Positions 24,546 to 33,503 of a stretch of 64,000 bases of DNA are shown in pieces. The translations under genes and the position numbers were made by a program. The stretch covers positions 700,513-764,512 of the forward strand of contig UVIF01000001.1 in the NCBI GenBank assembly GCA_900596015.1, given 5' to 3'. The stretch's first letter is position 1, and the number at the start of each line of letters is the position of its first letter. The stretch comes from Pseudomonas viridiflava (GTDB lineage Bacteria; Pseudomonadota; Gammaproteobacteria; Pseudomonadales; Pseudomonadaceae). The notes beneath the pieces were generated by a model. It was given only the letters and a program-made list of their open reading frames with translations, was not told the DNA's origin and did not search any database.

Positions 24546-25865
24546 ATGGATAACTCCAACACCCTGCCCGCCGGGGCAACCGCTGCAACCGCCCCGCCTC
24601 GCACCACCGCCAGCCGCGTCAAGTCGATCTTCAGTGGCTCGGTCGGCAACATGGTCGAATGGTACGACTGGTACGTCTACGCGGCATTCTCGCTGTATTT
24701 CGCCCAGGTATTCTTTCCCAAGGACAGTCTCAACGCGCAACTGCTCAACACCGCCGCGATCTTCGCCGTCGGCTTTCTGATGCGGCCCATCGGCGGCTGG
24801 CTGATGGGCCTGTATGCCGACCGCAAGGGTCGCAAGGCAGCGCTGATGGCGTCGGTGTTGCTGATGTGCTTTGGCTCGCTGGTCATTGCGCTGACGCCGA
24901 GCTACGAAACCATCGGCATCTGGGCGCCCGTGCTGCTGGTGCTGGCGCGGCTGATGCAGGGCCTCTCGGTCGGTGGCGAGTACGGCACGTCCGCCACTTA
25001 CCTGAGCGAGATGGCCACCAAGGAACGGCGCGGCTTCTTCTCCAGCTTCCAGTACGTGACCCTGATCTCTGGCCAGTTGATCGCGCTGGCGGTGCTGATC
25101 GTGCTGCAGCAGACACTCACCGAAGAACAGCTGCTCAGCTGGGGCTGGCGTGTACCGTTCGTGATCGGCGCGCTGTGCGCAGTGGTGGCGCTGTGGTTGC
25201 GCCGTGGCATGGAAGAGACCGACTCCTTCACCCAGAAAAAGGAATCCAAGGAAAGCACGATGCGCACCCTGCTGCGCCATCCCAAGGAACTGTTGACGGT
25301 GGTCGGCCTGACCATGGGCGGCACCCTGGCCTTCTATACCTACACCACCTACATGCAGAAATACCTGGTCAACACGGTGGGCTTCAGCAAGGCGGACTCG
25401 ACGGCCATCTCGGCGGCCACGCTGTTCCTGTTCATGTGCCTGCAACCGGTGGTCGGCGCCCTCTCCGACAAGATCGGCCGACGCCCCATCCTGATCGCGT
25501 TCGGGGTGCTGGGCACGGTGTGTACCGTTCCCATCCTGACCACGCTGCACACCATTCAAACCTGGTGGGGGGCGTTCTTCCTGATCATGGCGGCACTGAT
25601 CATCGTCAGCGGCTACACCTCGATCAACGCCGTGGTGAAAGCGGAGTTGTTCCCCACCGAGATCCGCGCGCTGGGCGTGGGCCTGCCCTATGCACTGACC
25701 GTGTCGATCTTCGGCGGAACCGCCGAACTGATCGCCTTGTGGTTCAAGCAGATCGGCATGGAGACCGGTTACTACTGGTACGTGACCGCCTGCATCGCCT
25801 GCTCGCTGCTGGTGTACGTGTTCATGAAGGACACCAAGACACACTCACGGATCGAAACGGACTGA
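24546..25865 (+). CDS. kgtP: KgtP-type 2-oxoglutarate permease (MHS family, MFS)
   Basis: The protein is 439 residues with twelve membrane helices, in the metabolite:H+ symporter branch of the MFS. Signatures are GNMVEWYDWYVYA near residue 33, [22 protein letters not shown] near residue 78, [20 protein letters not shown] near residue 137 and GALSDKIGRRP near residue 306. The resemblance to E. coli KgtP and the adjacent MifSR-type system favour 2-oxoglutarate as substrate; other dicarboxylates remain possible. The gene has its own sigma-54 promoter and a candidate Hfq/Crc motif. A paralogous MHS transporter, PcaT, is encoded at 42386-43675. Confidence 0.85.
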   Translation: MDNSNTLPAGATAATAPPRTTASRVKSIFSGSVGNMVEWYDWYVYAAFSLYFAQVFFPKDSLNAQLLNTAAIFAVGFLMRPIGGWLMGLYADRKGRKAALMASVLLMCFGSLVIALTPSYETIGIWAPVLLVLARLMQGLSVGGEYGTSATYLSEMATKERRGFFSSFQYVTLISGQLIALAVLIVLQQTLTEEQLLSWGWRVPFVIGALCAVVALWLRRGMEETDSFTQKKESKESTMRTLLRHPKELLTVVGLTMGGTLAFYTYTTYMQKYLVNTVGFSKADSTAISAATLFLFMCLQPVVGALSDKIGRRPILIAFGVLGTVCTVPILTTLHTIQTWWGAFFLIMAALIIVSGYTSINAVVKAELFPTEIRALGVGLPYALTVSIFGGTAELIALWFKQIGMETGYYWYVTACIACSLLVYVFMKDTKTHSRIETD

Positions 25866-25961
25866 GCCTGCGCATGCCCCTGCCGCCGCGGCGGGGGCAG
25901 TTGCACTGGCCGCCACCACCGACGCACACTGGGGGTACCTGAACGCTGAGGATTGCCCCTG

Positions 25962-26588
25962 ATGTCGGATGACACCTACTACTACGAGCCCGCCAAGGGC
26001 CACGGTTTGCCCCACGATCCGTTCAACGCCATCGTCGGCCCGCGGCCCATTGGTTGGATCTCTTCCCACGACCGTGAAGGTCGCCTGAACCTGGCGCCCT
26101 ACAGCTTCTTCAACGCCTTCAACTACACCCCGCCGATCATCGGTTTCGCCAGTGTGGGACGCAAGGACAGCCTGAACAACATCGAACAGACCGGCGAATT
26201 CGTCTGGAACCTGTCTACCCGTGCCCTGGCCGAACAGATGAACCAGAGTTGTGCCGCAGTCGGCCCCGAAGTCGACGAGTTCGAACTCAGTGGCCTGCAC
26301 CATGCACCGTCGACAGTCGTCAGCGTGCCGCGGGTGCTCGAAGCGCCAGTGTCGTTCGAGTGCAAGGTGACCCAGATCATTCAACTCAAGGGCGTCGACC
26401 AGCAGGAAGTGCCCACCTGGCTGATCCTGGGTGAAGTGGTGGCGGTGCACATCGCCAAGTCATTGCTCAAGGACGGGATCTACGACACGGCGGCTGCCGG
26501 TCCGATCCTGCGCGGTGGCGGTCCGGCCGATTACTTCGAGATCGGTCCGCAGGCACTGTTCAAGATGCACCGGCCACAGGTCAAGTAA
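25962..26588 (+). CDS. Flavin reductase family protein
   Basis: The protein is 208 residues and has the FMN-binding split-barrel fold of the flavin reductase (FlaRed/DIM6) family: IVGPRPIGWISSHDREGRLNLAPYSFF near residue 23, PPIIGFASVGRKDSLNNI near residue 58, and GEFVWNLSTRALAEQMN. It probably binds FMN and uses NAD(P)H; a partner oxygenase is not encoded alongside. The ATG at 25962 has GAGGA about nine bases upstream; the TTG at 25953 would be too close to it. It overlaps the 3' end of the next, convergent gene by eight bases. Confidence 0.85.
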   Translation: MSDDTYYYEPAKGHGLPHDPFNAIVGPRPIGWISSHDREGRLNLAPYSFFNAFNYTPPIIGFASVGRKDSLNNIEQTGEFVWNLSTRALAEQMNQSCAAVGPEVDEFELSGLHHAPSTVVSVPRVLEAPVSFECKVTQIIQLKGVDQQEVPTWLILGEVVAVHIAKSLLKDGIYDTAAAGPILRGGGPADYFEIGPQALFKMHRPQVK

Positions 26589-26820
26589 GGTCGAAGACGG
26601 GTTCGCCGTCGTCGTCGACATTGCCCAGTGTCGACAACACCTCGGCGGCGGCGCTATCGGCCTCGTGCGCAGTGCCGAACGACTGCCCCTCGAGCACCTT
26701 GTGGAACCGCGGGGCACCACCGCCCTGCAGGGCCTTGATGGCGATGGCGGCGTGGTAACTGCCTTCATTCGGCACTACCGCTGAAACCGCTTCGTGATGT
26801 TCGAATACCTTGCGTGCCAT
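26581..26820 (-). CDS. Conserved small hypothetical protein
   Basis: The protein is 79 residues, soluble and mildly acidic. It starts MARKVFEHHEAVSAVVPNEG and ends VDDDGEPVFDLT. No motif I can name is present. The ATG at 26820 has GAGGTG about seven bases upstream and the composition is protein-like, so I consider it real. It overlaps the flavin reductase gene tail to tail and is followed upstream, on the same strand, by the ABM-domain gene. Confidence 0.65.
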   Translation of the reverse strand: MARKVFEHHEAVSAVVPNEGSYHAAIAIKALQGGGAPRFHKVLEGQSFGTAHEADSAAAEVLSTLGNVDDDGEPVFDLT

Positions 26821-26862
26821 GACGCACCTCGCAGCTATGCAAAAGCCACGATTGTACGCAGC

Positions 26863-27201
26863 TCAGGCCGCGCTGGCCTGTTCGATCGCGGCATCCTCGA
26901 AAGTGTGCAGATCGAGGCTGGTGACCAGCAGGCCCTGGACCAGGTCGGAGAACACCTGCATGCCGGGCGACTTGAACCAGGCAGTCATCGCGGCGTGATC
27001 GCGCCAGACGCCGGCCACCTGCCAGAGTCGCTCGTCGCCATGGCTGCGCTGGACGGCGAAGTGCAGGCAGCCGGGCATGCCCAGCGCAGGCCGTACCAGT
27101 GCCGACAAGCCCAGCCCGACCTGTTCGGAATGCCCGTGCCGGGCGGTGACCAAGGCACAGTGACTGACAGTAGAAAGGCTGACGGTAGAAAATGAGTTCA
27201 T
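26863..27201 (-). CDS. Antibiotic biosynthesis monooxygenase (ABM) domain protein
   Basis: The protein is 112 residues and forms one ABM-type ferredoxin-like barrel: CALVTARHGHSEQVGLGLSALV, then LHFAVQRSHGDERLWQVAGVWRDHAAMTAWFKSPGMQVF, a typical heme- or quinone-handling fold. Members include monooxygenases and heme degraders, but most are uncharacterised. The ATG at 27201 has GGGAGAGT upstream; the longer frame adds residues with no site. A divergent AraC regulator gene starts 310 bases away and may control it. Confidence 0.75.
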   Translation of the reverse strand: MNSFSTVSLSTVSHCALVTARHGHSEQVGLGLSALVRPALGMPGCLHFAVQRSHGDERLWQVAGVWRDHAAMTAWFKSPGMQVFSDLVQGLLVTSLDLHTFEDAAIEQASAA

Positions 27202-27511
27202 GCTCGACTCTCCCTGATTGAACGGTCTGCGGTGAACAAGGTTGCAGGACAACGTTACGCAACCCCGGACCACAGGGGTTAGCCGTTTCCTGTCAAGGTC
27301 TTGCCCGATCCTGCAGGGTTGCAGTTTCGATCAATCCATGTGGCCTTGTGCGGCGGTTTTCATGCCCACGCGCAGAATGGGTGCACCGGTTCGGACAAGA
27401 CCTGCACGCAACTCGGCAGGATTGGGCAAGCATCCTGCAGCTATTGTCTACCCTTGGCATTAAGCGCGGATTATCCTCGTGGTCATGTGATGCACAGATC
27501 ATGGAGCCTGC
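27202..27511. promoter_or_regulatory. Intergenic region between ABM and AraC genes
   Basis: This 310-base gap separates two divergent genes. It holds one inverted repeat, GGTTGC at 27240-27245 and GCAACC at 27259-27264, just upstream of the ABM start, which could be an operator. No open frame or hairpin of note is seen in the rest. Confidence 0.45.
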
Positions 27512-28441
27512 ATGAAACCCGCCGCACCTGCTGCCCTGCCCCTGCACCCTGCCCTGGAACGAAGCCGCTGCGAACTTGCCGAGCGCATTGCCCGCGGCGC
27601 GCAGGCACCCGGCTGCCATGGCACCGCGATCAGCGGCTTGCATCTGGTGCGCTATGAAGAATGCGTGCAGTCGTTCCCTGCGTTGGTGCAACCGGCGCTG
27701 TGCATCCTTGCCCATGGCAGCAAGGAGGTGCGCCTGGGAGAAGAGCGCTATATCTACGACCCGCTGAATTTCATGGTGGTGTCGGTGGCCATGCCGATCT
27801 CGGGACGGATCCTGGATGCCAGCCCCGGCGACCCCAGTCTGTCTTTGCGGCTGGACATCGACCCCGACGAAATCAACGCGGTGATCGCCGACGCCGGGCC
27901 GCTCGGCGTGCCTTCGCGCTCGACCCAGCGCGGCCTGTACGTGGAGCAGATGGACACCGCGTTTCTCGACGCCGTGCTGCGCCTGGTACGGCTGCTGGAA
28001 ACACCGAAGGACATTGCCGTGCTGGCGCCACTGGTGCGGCGGGAGATCCTCTATCGCCTGCTGGGCGGGCAACAGGGTCACCGCCTGTATGAAATCGCCG
28101 TAGCCCACAGCCAGACCCACCGGGTCAGCCAGGCCATCGCCTGGATCAATCGGCATTTCCAGCGCAGCCTGCGCATCGAAGACCTGGCTCGCGAAGTCAA
28201 CCTGAGCGTGTCGACGCTGCATCACCGCTTCAAAGCCGTGACGTCCATGAGCCCGTTGCAGTACCAGAAACAGCTGCGCTTGCAGGAGGCTCGTCGACTG
28301 ATGCTCAGCGAAGATCTCGATGCGTCGGCCGCCGGGTATCGCGTGGGCTACGAGAGTCCTTCGCAGTTCAGCCGCGAATACAGCCGGCATTTCGGCGCAC
28401 CGCCGGTGCGTGACCTGGCTCGGCTGCGCATCAGCCTCTGA
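27512..28441 (+). CDS. AraC-family transcriptional regulator
   Basis: The protein is 309 residues: an AraC_N-type cupin domain (ALCILAHGSKEVRLGEERYIYDPLNFMVV near residue 60) and a C-terminal AraC HTH pair (IEDLAREVNLSVSTLHHRFKAVTSMSPLQYQKQLRL, then YRVGYESPSQFSREYSRHFG). The ligand is unknown; AraC_N relatives often control oxidoreductase or drug-export genes. It lies between the divergent ABM gene and a downstream drug-exporter gene, either of which could be the target. Confidence 0.85.
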   Translation: MKPAAPAALPLHPALERSRCELAERIARGAQAPGCHGTAISGLHLVRYEECVQSFPALVQPALCILAHGSKEVRLGEERYIYDPLNFMVVSVAMPISGRILDASPGDPSLSLRLDIDPDEINAVIADAGPLGVPSRSTQRGLYVEQMDTAFLDAVLRLVRLLETPKDIAVLAPLVRREILYRLLGGQQGHRLYEIAVAHSQTHRVSQAIAWINRHFQRSLRIEDLAREVNLSVSTLHHRFKAVTSMSPLQYQKQLRLQEARRLMLSEDLDASAAGYRVGYESPSQFSREYSRHFGAPPVRDLARLRISL

Positions 28442-28490
28442 TCTCACCCCGGCAGGGTTGGCAAAAAAACCCGAGGTCACTAATAGAACC

Positions 28491-28504
28491 GATAGCTAGC
28501 TATC
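28491..28504 (+). promoter_or_regulatory. Perfect 14-bp palindrome upstream of the DHA2 exporter
   Basis: GATAGCTAGCTATC is a perfect palindrome 64 bases before the exporter start, in a short A/T-rich stretch. MarR-type repressors often use operators built around TAGC/GCTA, but no marR gene lies here. Confidence 0.6.
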
Positions 28505-28567
28505 AAGTACACTCGAAGACAGCAGCCCGCGGCCATCTTGCCTGGGCGTCTCTCTGCAGGCCTACCT

Positions 28568-30076
28568 GTGACCGATCTCAGCCACTCCCCACCGGCCATC
28601 AAGAGCATTCTGGTGGCCTTGATGCTGGCCATTTTCCTGGGGGCCCTGGACCAGACCATCGTCGCGGTCTCGCTGCCGGCGATCTCGGCCCAGTTCAACG
28701 ACGTCGACCGCCTGGCGTGGGTAATCTCCGGGTACATGGTGGCCATGACCGTGGCCACGCCGATCTACGGCAAGCTGGGCGACCTGTACGGACGCCGACG
28801 CATGATCCTGATCGGCACGGGATTGTTTACCCTGGCGTCGCTGTTCTGTGGCATGGCGCAAAGCATGGAGCAACTGGTGCTGGCCCGCCTGCTGCAAGGG
28901 GTGGGCGCCGGCGGTATGGTTTCAGTCAGCCAGGCAATCATCGGCGATGTCGTGCCACCGCGCGAACGTGGCCGCTACCAGGGCTACTTCAGCAGCATGT
29001 ACGCTGCCGCCAGTGTGCTGGGCCCGGTGCTGGGCGGCTACATGACCCAGTACCTGTCGTGGCGCTGGGTGTTTCTGATCAACCTGCCGCTGGGCACGTT
29101 CGCTTGCTGGTACGCCCACCGCAAGCTGGCGGGGCTGCCCATACCGCAGCGTACGCCGATCATCGATTACCTGGGGACGGCGCTGATGATCATCGGCTTG
29201 AGCACCTTGCTCATGAGCATCACCCGCATCGGCCAGGGACATGGACTGGACGACACGCAGGTCTGGGCCCTGCTGGTGATTGCCGCGGCAGCGCTGCTGG
29301 GCTTTGTCTGGCATGAACGACGCTTTCGCGAACCGCTGCTGCCGATGCATCTGTTTGCCAACCGCGCAGCGGTGCTGTGCTGGTGCACGGTGTTCTTCAC
29401 CAGCTTCCAGGCCATCGGCTTGAGCGTGATGATGCCACTGCGCTTCCAGACCGTCACCGGTGCCGGCGCGGACCAGGCGGCGCTGTATCTGTTGCCGCTC
29501 GCGTTGGGGCTGCCGATCGGGGCTTTCCTGGGCGGGCGTCGCACGTCGCAGACCGGGCGCTACAAACCGATCATTCTGACCGGGGCGTTGCTCGCGCCGC
29601 TGGGCATTCTGGGCATGGCGTTCAGTCCGCCGGACAATCTGCCGCTGAGCGTGGCCTTCATGCTGTTGACGGGCTTCGCCTGCGGCCTGCAGTTTCCCAC
29701 CTCGCTGGTCGGCGCGCAGAACTCGGTGCAGGCCAGGGACATCGGCGTGGCCACCAGTACCCTGGCGTTGTTTCGTTCATTGGGCGGCGCTGTTGGAGTG
29801 GCTTGTTTGTCGGCGTTGCTGTTGGCCATGCTGCACGGCGTGCAACTGGCAGACGGTGCCTTGAACGGCCATGGGCTCGAGGTAATGACCGACAACGTGC
29901 TGCTGACCGGGCTCAACGCTACGGCAGGCCCCGCCCGCGATGCCTTGCGCATGGAACTGGCGCAGACCTTCCAGCACCTGCTGTGGGCCAGTGCCGGTAT
30001 TTCGCTGCTGGGACTGGCGGTGGCATTGGCGCTGCCTAACCTGGAATTGCGCGGCCGTGGGCATGGTGAGAAGTAG
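28568..30076 (+). CDS. DHA2-family drug exporter (EmrB/QacA type)
   Basis: The protein is 502 residues with 14 membrane helices expected for the DHA2 branch. The motif LDQTIVAVSLPAI near residue 29 (motif D1 of DHA2), GYMVAMTVATPIYGKLGDLYGRRR near residue 58, LLQGVGAGGMVSVSQAIIGDVVPPRERGRYQG near residue 109, and VLGGYMTQYLSWRWVFLINLPLG near residue 151 are all conserved. It exports toxic compounds using the proton motive force. I chose the GTG at 28568, with CAGG a few bases upstream; a TTG at 28538 would add ten residues. Drug-efflux function is expected, but the substrate is unknown. Confidence 0.88.
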   Translation: MTDLSHSPPAIKSILVALMLAIFLGALDQTIVAVSLPAISAQFNDVDRLAWVISGYMVAMTVATPIYGKLGDLYGRRRMILIGTGLFTLASLFCGMAQSMEQLVLARLLQGVGAGGMVSVSQAIIGDVVPPRERGRYQGYFSSMYAAASVLGPVLGGYMTQYLSWRWVFLINLPLGTFACWYAHRKLAGLPIPQRTPIIDYLGTALMIIGLSTLLMSITRIGQGHGLDDTQVWALLVIAAAALLGFVWHERRFREPLLPMHLFANRAAVLCWCTVFFTSFQAIGLSVMMPLRFQTVTGAGADQAALYLLPLALGLPIGAFLGGRRTSQTGRYKPIILTGALLAPLGILGMAFSPPDNLPLSVAFMLLTGFACGLQFPTSLVGAQNSVQARDIGVATSTLALFRSLGGAVGVACLSALLLAMLHGVQLADGALNGHGLEVMTDNVLLTGLNATAGPARDALRMELAQTFQHLLWASAGISLLGLAVALALPNLELRGRGHGEK

Positions 30077-30424
30077 CTTGGGCGCAAGGCAGGCCTGGCC
30101 TCTTCGCGGGTAGAACCCGCTCCCACAGGGTTTTAGGGGGAAATGGCTTGGGCGCAAGGCAGGTCCGACCGCTTCGCGGGTAGAACCCGCTCCCACAGGG
30201 TTTTAGGGGGAAATGGCTTGGGCGCCGGGCAGGTCCGACCGCTTCGCGGGTAGAACCCGCTCCCACAGGGTTTTAGGGGGAAATGGCTTGGGTGCCGGGC
30301 AGGTCCGACCGCTTCGCGGGTAGAACTTGCTCCCACAGGGGAGTTGGAGAAGTGGCTTGTGTGGGGGGCGGGTTTGGCCTCTTCGCGGGAACTGTGGGAG
30401 CGGGTTCTACCCGCGAAGGGGCCT
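30077..30424 (+). repeat. Tandem REP array, four 70-bp units plus an inverted unit
   Basis: The core CTTCGCGGGTAGAAC repeats at exactly 70-base intervals (cores from about 30102, 30172, 30242 and 30312). Each unit consists of a REP and an almost identical spacer containing TTTTAGGGGGAAATGGC. After the fourth unit a diverged fifth REP-like stretch (about 30380-30395) is followed by an inverted copy (30392-30420, TGTGGGAGCGGGTTC with CTACCCGCGAAGG). All frames here are repeat artefacts, not genes. Confidence 0.9.
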
Positions 30425-30426
30425 GA

Positions 30427-31323
30427 TCAGACAGCCGGGCGCTTCTTGCGCTGGGCCCAGGCTACGGCCAGGCCGCTGAGGCAGATCACGCTGATGCCCA
30501 CCACCCCGAAGATATCAGGGGTGTGGTCGAAGATCAGGTAGCCGTACATCCCGGCGAACAGGATCTGCCCGTAACTGAACGGTGCCAGCAGCGCCGGCGC
30601 GGCATGGCGAAAGGCCTGGGTCAGCAACAGATGCCCGAGCATCCCGCAGGTACCCAAACCGACCATGAACAATGCATCGATCCACCCCGGCGCCTGCCAG
30701 AAGAACGGCAGCGCAGCACTCATGATCAGCGTATTGAAGATACCCGCGAGAAAATTGCTGGTGGTCGGGCTATCAATGCTGCTGAGCTTGCGCGTCAGCA
30801 ATTGGTACAGGCCGAAGAAGAACGCCGATATCAACGGCAGCAGAATGGCCGGTGTGAACAGGGCACCGCCAGGGCGGATCACGATAAGCACACCAATGAA
30901 GCCGGTGATCACCGCAGCCCATTGCGCGCGGGTCACCACTTCCTTGAGCAACGGCACCGACAGCGCCGTCACCAGCAGCGGCGCCAGGAAGTTGACCGCC
31001 GTGGCTTCGGCCAGCGGTATGTAGCGCAGGCTGGTGGTGAAGAACAGGCTGGTGGCGATCAGGCACAGCGCGCGCAACAACTGCAACCCCGGCCGCTTGG
31101 TGCGGATTACCGTGGACAGCCCGGTCTGCGGCACGAATATGACCAGCATCAACAGGGTGTGCACCACGTAGCGCGCCCATACCACCACGACGATGGGGAA
31201 CAGCCCGGAGAGGTACTTGGACAAAGCATCGTGACTGGCGAACAGCAACGTCGCCAGACAAATCAGCGCGATACCGCGCAGCGGCTGGTTGGTCCCAGAG
31301 AGCAACGGGTTTTGCACGCTCAT
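30427..31323 (-). CDS. EamA-family (DMT) transporter
   Basis: The protein is 298 residues with about ten membrane helices forming two EamA repeats. The repeats end in YIPLAEATAVNFLAPLLVTALSVPLLKEVVTRAQWAAVITGFIGVLIVI and in the PALLAPFSYGQILFAGMYGYLIF stretch, both classic for DMT-superfamily exporters such as RhaT/YdcZ relatives. The substrate is unknown. The gene is monocistronic and ends against the REP array. It lies 137 bases before the ttgR stop, on the same strand. Confidence 0.85.
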   Translation of the reverse strand: MSVQNPLLSGTNQPLRGIALICLATLLFASHDALSKYLSGLFPIVVVVWARYVVHTLLMLVIFVPQTGLSTVIRTKRPGLQLLRALCLIATSLFFTTSLRYIPLAEATAVNFLAPLLVTALSVPLLKEVVTRAQWAAVITGFIGVLIVIRPGGALFTPAILLPLISAFFFGLYQLLTRKLSSIDSPTTSNFLAGIFNTLIMSAALPFFWQAPGWIDALFMVGLGTCGMLGHLLLTQAFRHAAPALLAPFSYGQILFAGMYGYLIFDHTPDIFGVVGISVICLSGLAVAWAQRKKRPAV

Positions 31324-31460
31324 TCACACGCTCGCAACAGGATGATGAAAGGGTACCGGCCGTGACCTGTCCGCCGCACGCAGGTATTCGGGCAGCGGCG
31401 GGATGGTGTCGGGTCGATGATGGCGCGAGCAAGGGCGCTGTTACAACTTGATTCAGAACT

Positions 31461-32093
31461 TTATTTGCGCAACGCCGGTGTCAGGCTCAGCGTCTGCAGG
31501 CTCAGGTCCACCCAACGCTCCGCTTCCTGGTACAGATCGAAACTGTCGGGGACGAGCAACCATTGGCCAATCATGCCATCTATATAGGCGTGCAAGGCGA
31601 TGGCCGCCCTGACGGTGTCCAGATCGTGCGGCAACTGCTCGCGGTTCACCGCGTTGCGCAACGACCGTTCGATGCGCACATTGCAGTCGATGCTGACCGA
31701 CTGGCGCTGGCGGCGCATGTCACACATTTCATCGGTGAACTCGCATTTATGGTGCAGAATTTCGTTGAGGCGGCGGGTCTTGGGGTCCACGGCAATCTGC
31801 TGAAAGAGGCGGATCAGCAACTGACGCATGCAACCCAGCGGGTCGGGCTCATCCTCGCTTTCGCTGGCCTGGGCAAGCTCCTCGAGCGGCTCCTGCAGGC
31901 TGTCGAGCATGGCCTGCACCAGATCGGCCTTGTTGCTGAAGTGCCAATAGATGGCGCCGCGCGTCACGCCTGCCAGGGTCGCGATGTCGGCCAGGGTCGT
32001 GCGTGCCACGCCACGCTCGTAGAACGCCTGCTCGGCCGCCTCGAGAATCTGGCTGCGGGTTTCCTGGGCTTCCTCTTTGGTACGGCGAACCAT
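31461..32093 (-). CDS. ttgR: TtgR, TetR-family repressor of ttgABC
   Basis: The protein is 210 residues, the length of TtgR. The N-terminal TetR HTH ([30 protein letters not shown], residues about 33-62) is followed by a ligand domain with the phrases [23 protein letters not shown] and [15 protein letters not shown] that are typical of TtgR/AcrR-like repressors of RND pumps. It binds drugs, flavonoids and phenolics and then leaves the operator between ttgR and ttgA. It is divergent from ttgABC; the 258-base gap holds the operator. Confidence 0.93.
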   Translation of the reverse strand: MVRRTKEEAQETRSQILEAAEQAFYERGVARTTLADIATLAGVTRGAIYWHFSNKADLVQAMLDSLQEPLEELAQASESEDEPDPLGCMRQLLIRLFQQIAVDPKTRRLNEILHHKCEFTDEMCDMRRQRQSVSIDCNVRIERSLRNAVNREQLPHDLDTVRAAIALHAYIDGMIGQWLLVPDSFDLYQEAERWVDLSLQTLSLTPALRK

Positions 32094-32232
32094 GGCAGTA
32101 GAACCTCAATCTTCAATGCACGCGCAATGCGTAACGCAGCGCGAGCTCAGGCCGGAAATCCCTTTTGTGCTGGGCTTGTCCCGAATGTCGATGGGTGCGC
32201 CGCAACGTCGCGGGCATCAGGCCATCAAGTTG

Positions 32233-32262
32233 TTTACAAACAACCACGAATGTAAGTATATT
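32233..32262 (+). promoter_or_regulatory. TtgR operator overlapping the ttgA promoter
   Basis: TTACA at 32234-32238 and TGTAA at 32251-32255 form the inverted repeat of the known TtgR operator, with the spacer AACAACCACGAA nearly as in P. putida DOT-T1E. TTTACA at 32233-32238 can act as the -35 and TATATT at 32257-32262 as the -10 of ttgA, so bound TtgR would block RNA polymerase. Confidence 0.88.
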
Positions 32263-32351
32263 CGTTAGTAAGCTATTAATCCAGTCGTAACATTTTTTTA
32301 CCTTTCCACTATTCTTGAGCCCTCCCCCGCGCTCACGACCCGAGGATCTTC

Positions 32352-33500
32352 ATGCAATTCAAGCCAGTTGTTACCGCTCTGGTATCCGCCGTCGCCCTGG
32401 CCACCCTGCTCAGCGGCTGTGACAAGAAGGAAGAAGCAGCCCCGCAACAGGCTCAGCAAGCTCCTCAGGTCGGCGTGGTTACCCTGAAAACCCAACCCTA
32501 TACCTTGACCAGCGAACTGCCGGGTCGGACCACCGCGTACCGCGTGGCCGAAGTGCGGCCGCAGGTCAACGGGATCATCCTCAAGCGTCTGTTCAAGGAA
32601 GGTACCGAGGTCAAGGCCGGGCAGCAGCTCTACCAGATCGACCCGTCGGTGTACGAGGCGACGCTGGGCAGCTCCCAGGCGACGCTGGAATCGGCCAAGT
32701 CACTGGCCGGGCGCTACAAACAGTTGATCGACGAGCAGGCCGTCAGCCGCCAGGAATACGACAACGCACGCTCCCAGCAGCTGCAGGCAGAGGCGTCGGT
32801 GAAGAGCGCGCAGATCGACTTGCGCTACACCAAGGTGATGGCGCCGATCTCGGGCCGCATCGGCCGTTCCGACGTGACCGAAGGCGCACTGGTGACCAAT
32901 GGCCAGACCAACGCCCTGGCGACCATCCAGCAACTGGACCCGATCTACGTCGACGTAACGCAGTCGTCCGCCGAAATGCTGCGGCTGCGTCGCGACCTGG
33001 ACAGCGGCAAGCTGCAAAAGGCCGGCGACAACGCCGCCTCGGTCAAGCTGACCCTGGAAGATGGCAGCGAGTACGCCCAAGCCGGCAAGCTGGAATTCTC
33101 CGAAGTCTCGGTCGATCAGGCTACCGGCTCGGTCACCCTGCGCGCCGTGTTCCCCAACCCGGAACACGTGCTGCTGCCCGGCATGTTCGTGCACGCCAAG
33201 CTGCAGGCCGGTGTGCGCAGCGAAGCCATCCTGGCGCCTCAGCAAGGCGTGACGCGCGACCTGAAGGGCACCCCGACCGCCTTGATCGTCAACAAGGACA
33301 ACAAGGTCGAGCAGCGTCAACTGGTGGCCAATCGCACCGATGGCGCCTATTGGGTGATCGAGAAAGGCCTGAACGCCGGCGATCGCTTGATCACCGAAGG
33401 TCTGCAATACGTCAAGCCGGGTGCCGATGTGACCGTCAAGGATGCTGGCAACCTGACTCCTGAACAGTCCGCCCCTGCCGCCAACGGCAAAGGTGAATGA
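32352..33500 (+). CDS. ttgA: TtgA, membrane fusion protein of RND pump
   Basis: The protein is 382 residues and is a periplasmic adaptor of the AcrA/MexA family. A lipoprotein signal ends at LLSGC with the acylated C23. The lipoyl/hairpin halves (GRTTAYRVAEVRPQVNGIILKRLFKEGTEVKAGQQLYQID and DLRYTKVMAPISGRIGRSDVTEGALV) and the beta-barrel region with LLPGMFVHAKLQ are well preserved. It connects TtgB with TtgC. It is the first gene of ttgABC, controlled by TtgR, and its stop lies three bases before ttgB. Confidence 0.95.
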   Translation: MQFKPVVTALVSAVALATLLSGCDKKEEAAPQQAQQAPQVGVVTLKTQPYTLTSELPGRTTAYRVAEVRPQVNGIILKRLFKEGTEVKAGQQLYQIDPSVYEATLGSSQATLESAKSLAGRYKQLIDEQAVSRQEYDNARSQQLQAEASVKSAQIDLRYTKVMAPISGRIGRSDVTEGALVTNGQTNALATIQQLDPIYVDVTQSSAEMLRLRRDLDSGKLQKAGDNAASVKLTLEDGSEYAQAGKLEFSEVSVDQATGSVTLRAVFPNPEHVLLPGMFVHAKLQAGVRSEAILAPQQGVTRDLKGTPTALIVNKDNKVEQRQLVANRTDGAYWVIEKGLNAGDRLITEGLQYVKPGADVTVKDAGNLTPEQSAPAANGKGE

Positions 33501-33503
33501 TCG

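Noticed and set aside
24659..25942. 427-codon frame overlapping the kgtP-like gene on the same strand
   Set aside because: It is the +2 shadow of the permease gene, rich in Arg, Gly and His, with no domain.
30036..30336. Several short frames starting MGAGSTREA or similar
   Set aside because: They are translations of the 70-bp REP units.
30077..30424. Possible CRISPR array
   Set aside because: Repeats and spacers are both conserved, the unit holds a REP stem-loop, and no cas genes are near.
31324..31460. Possible small gene between the EamA gene and ttgR
   Set aside because: No open frame with a start and ribosome binding site; only short, low-information sequence.
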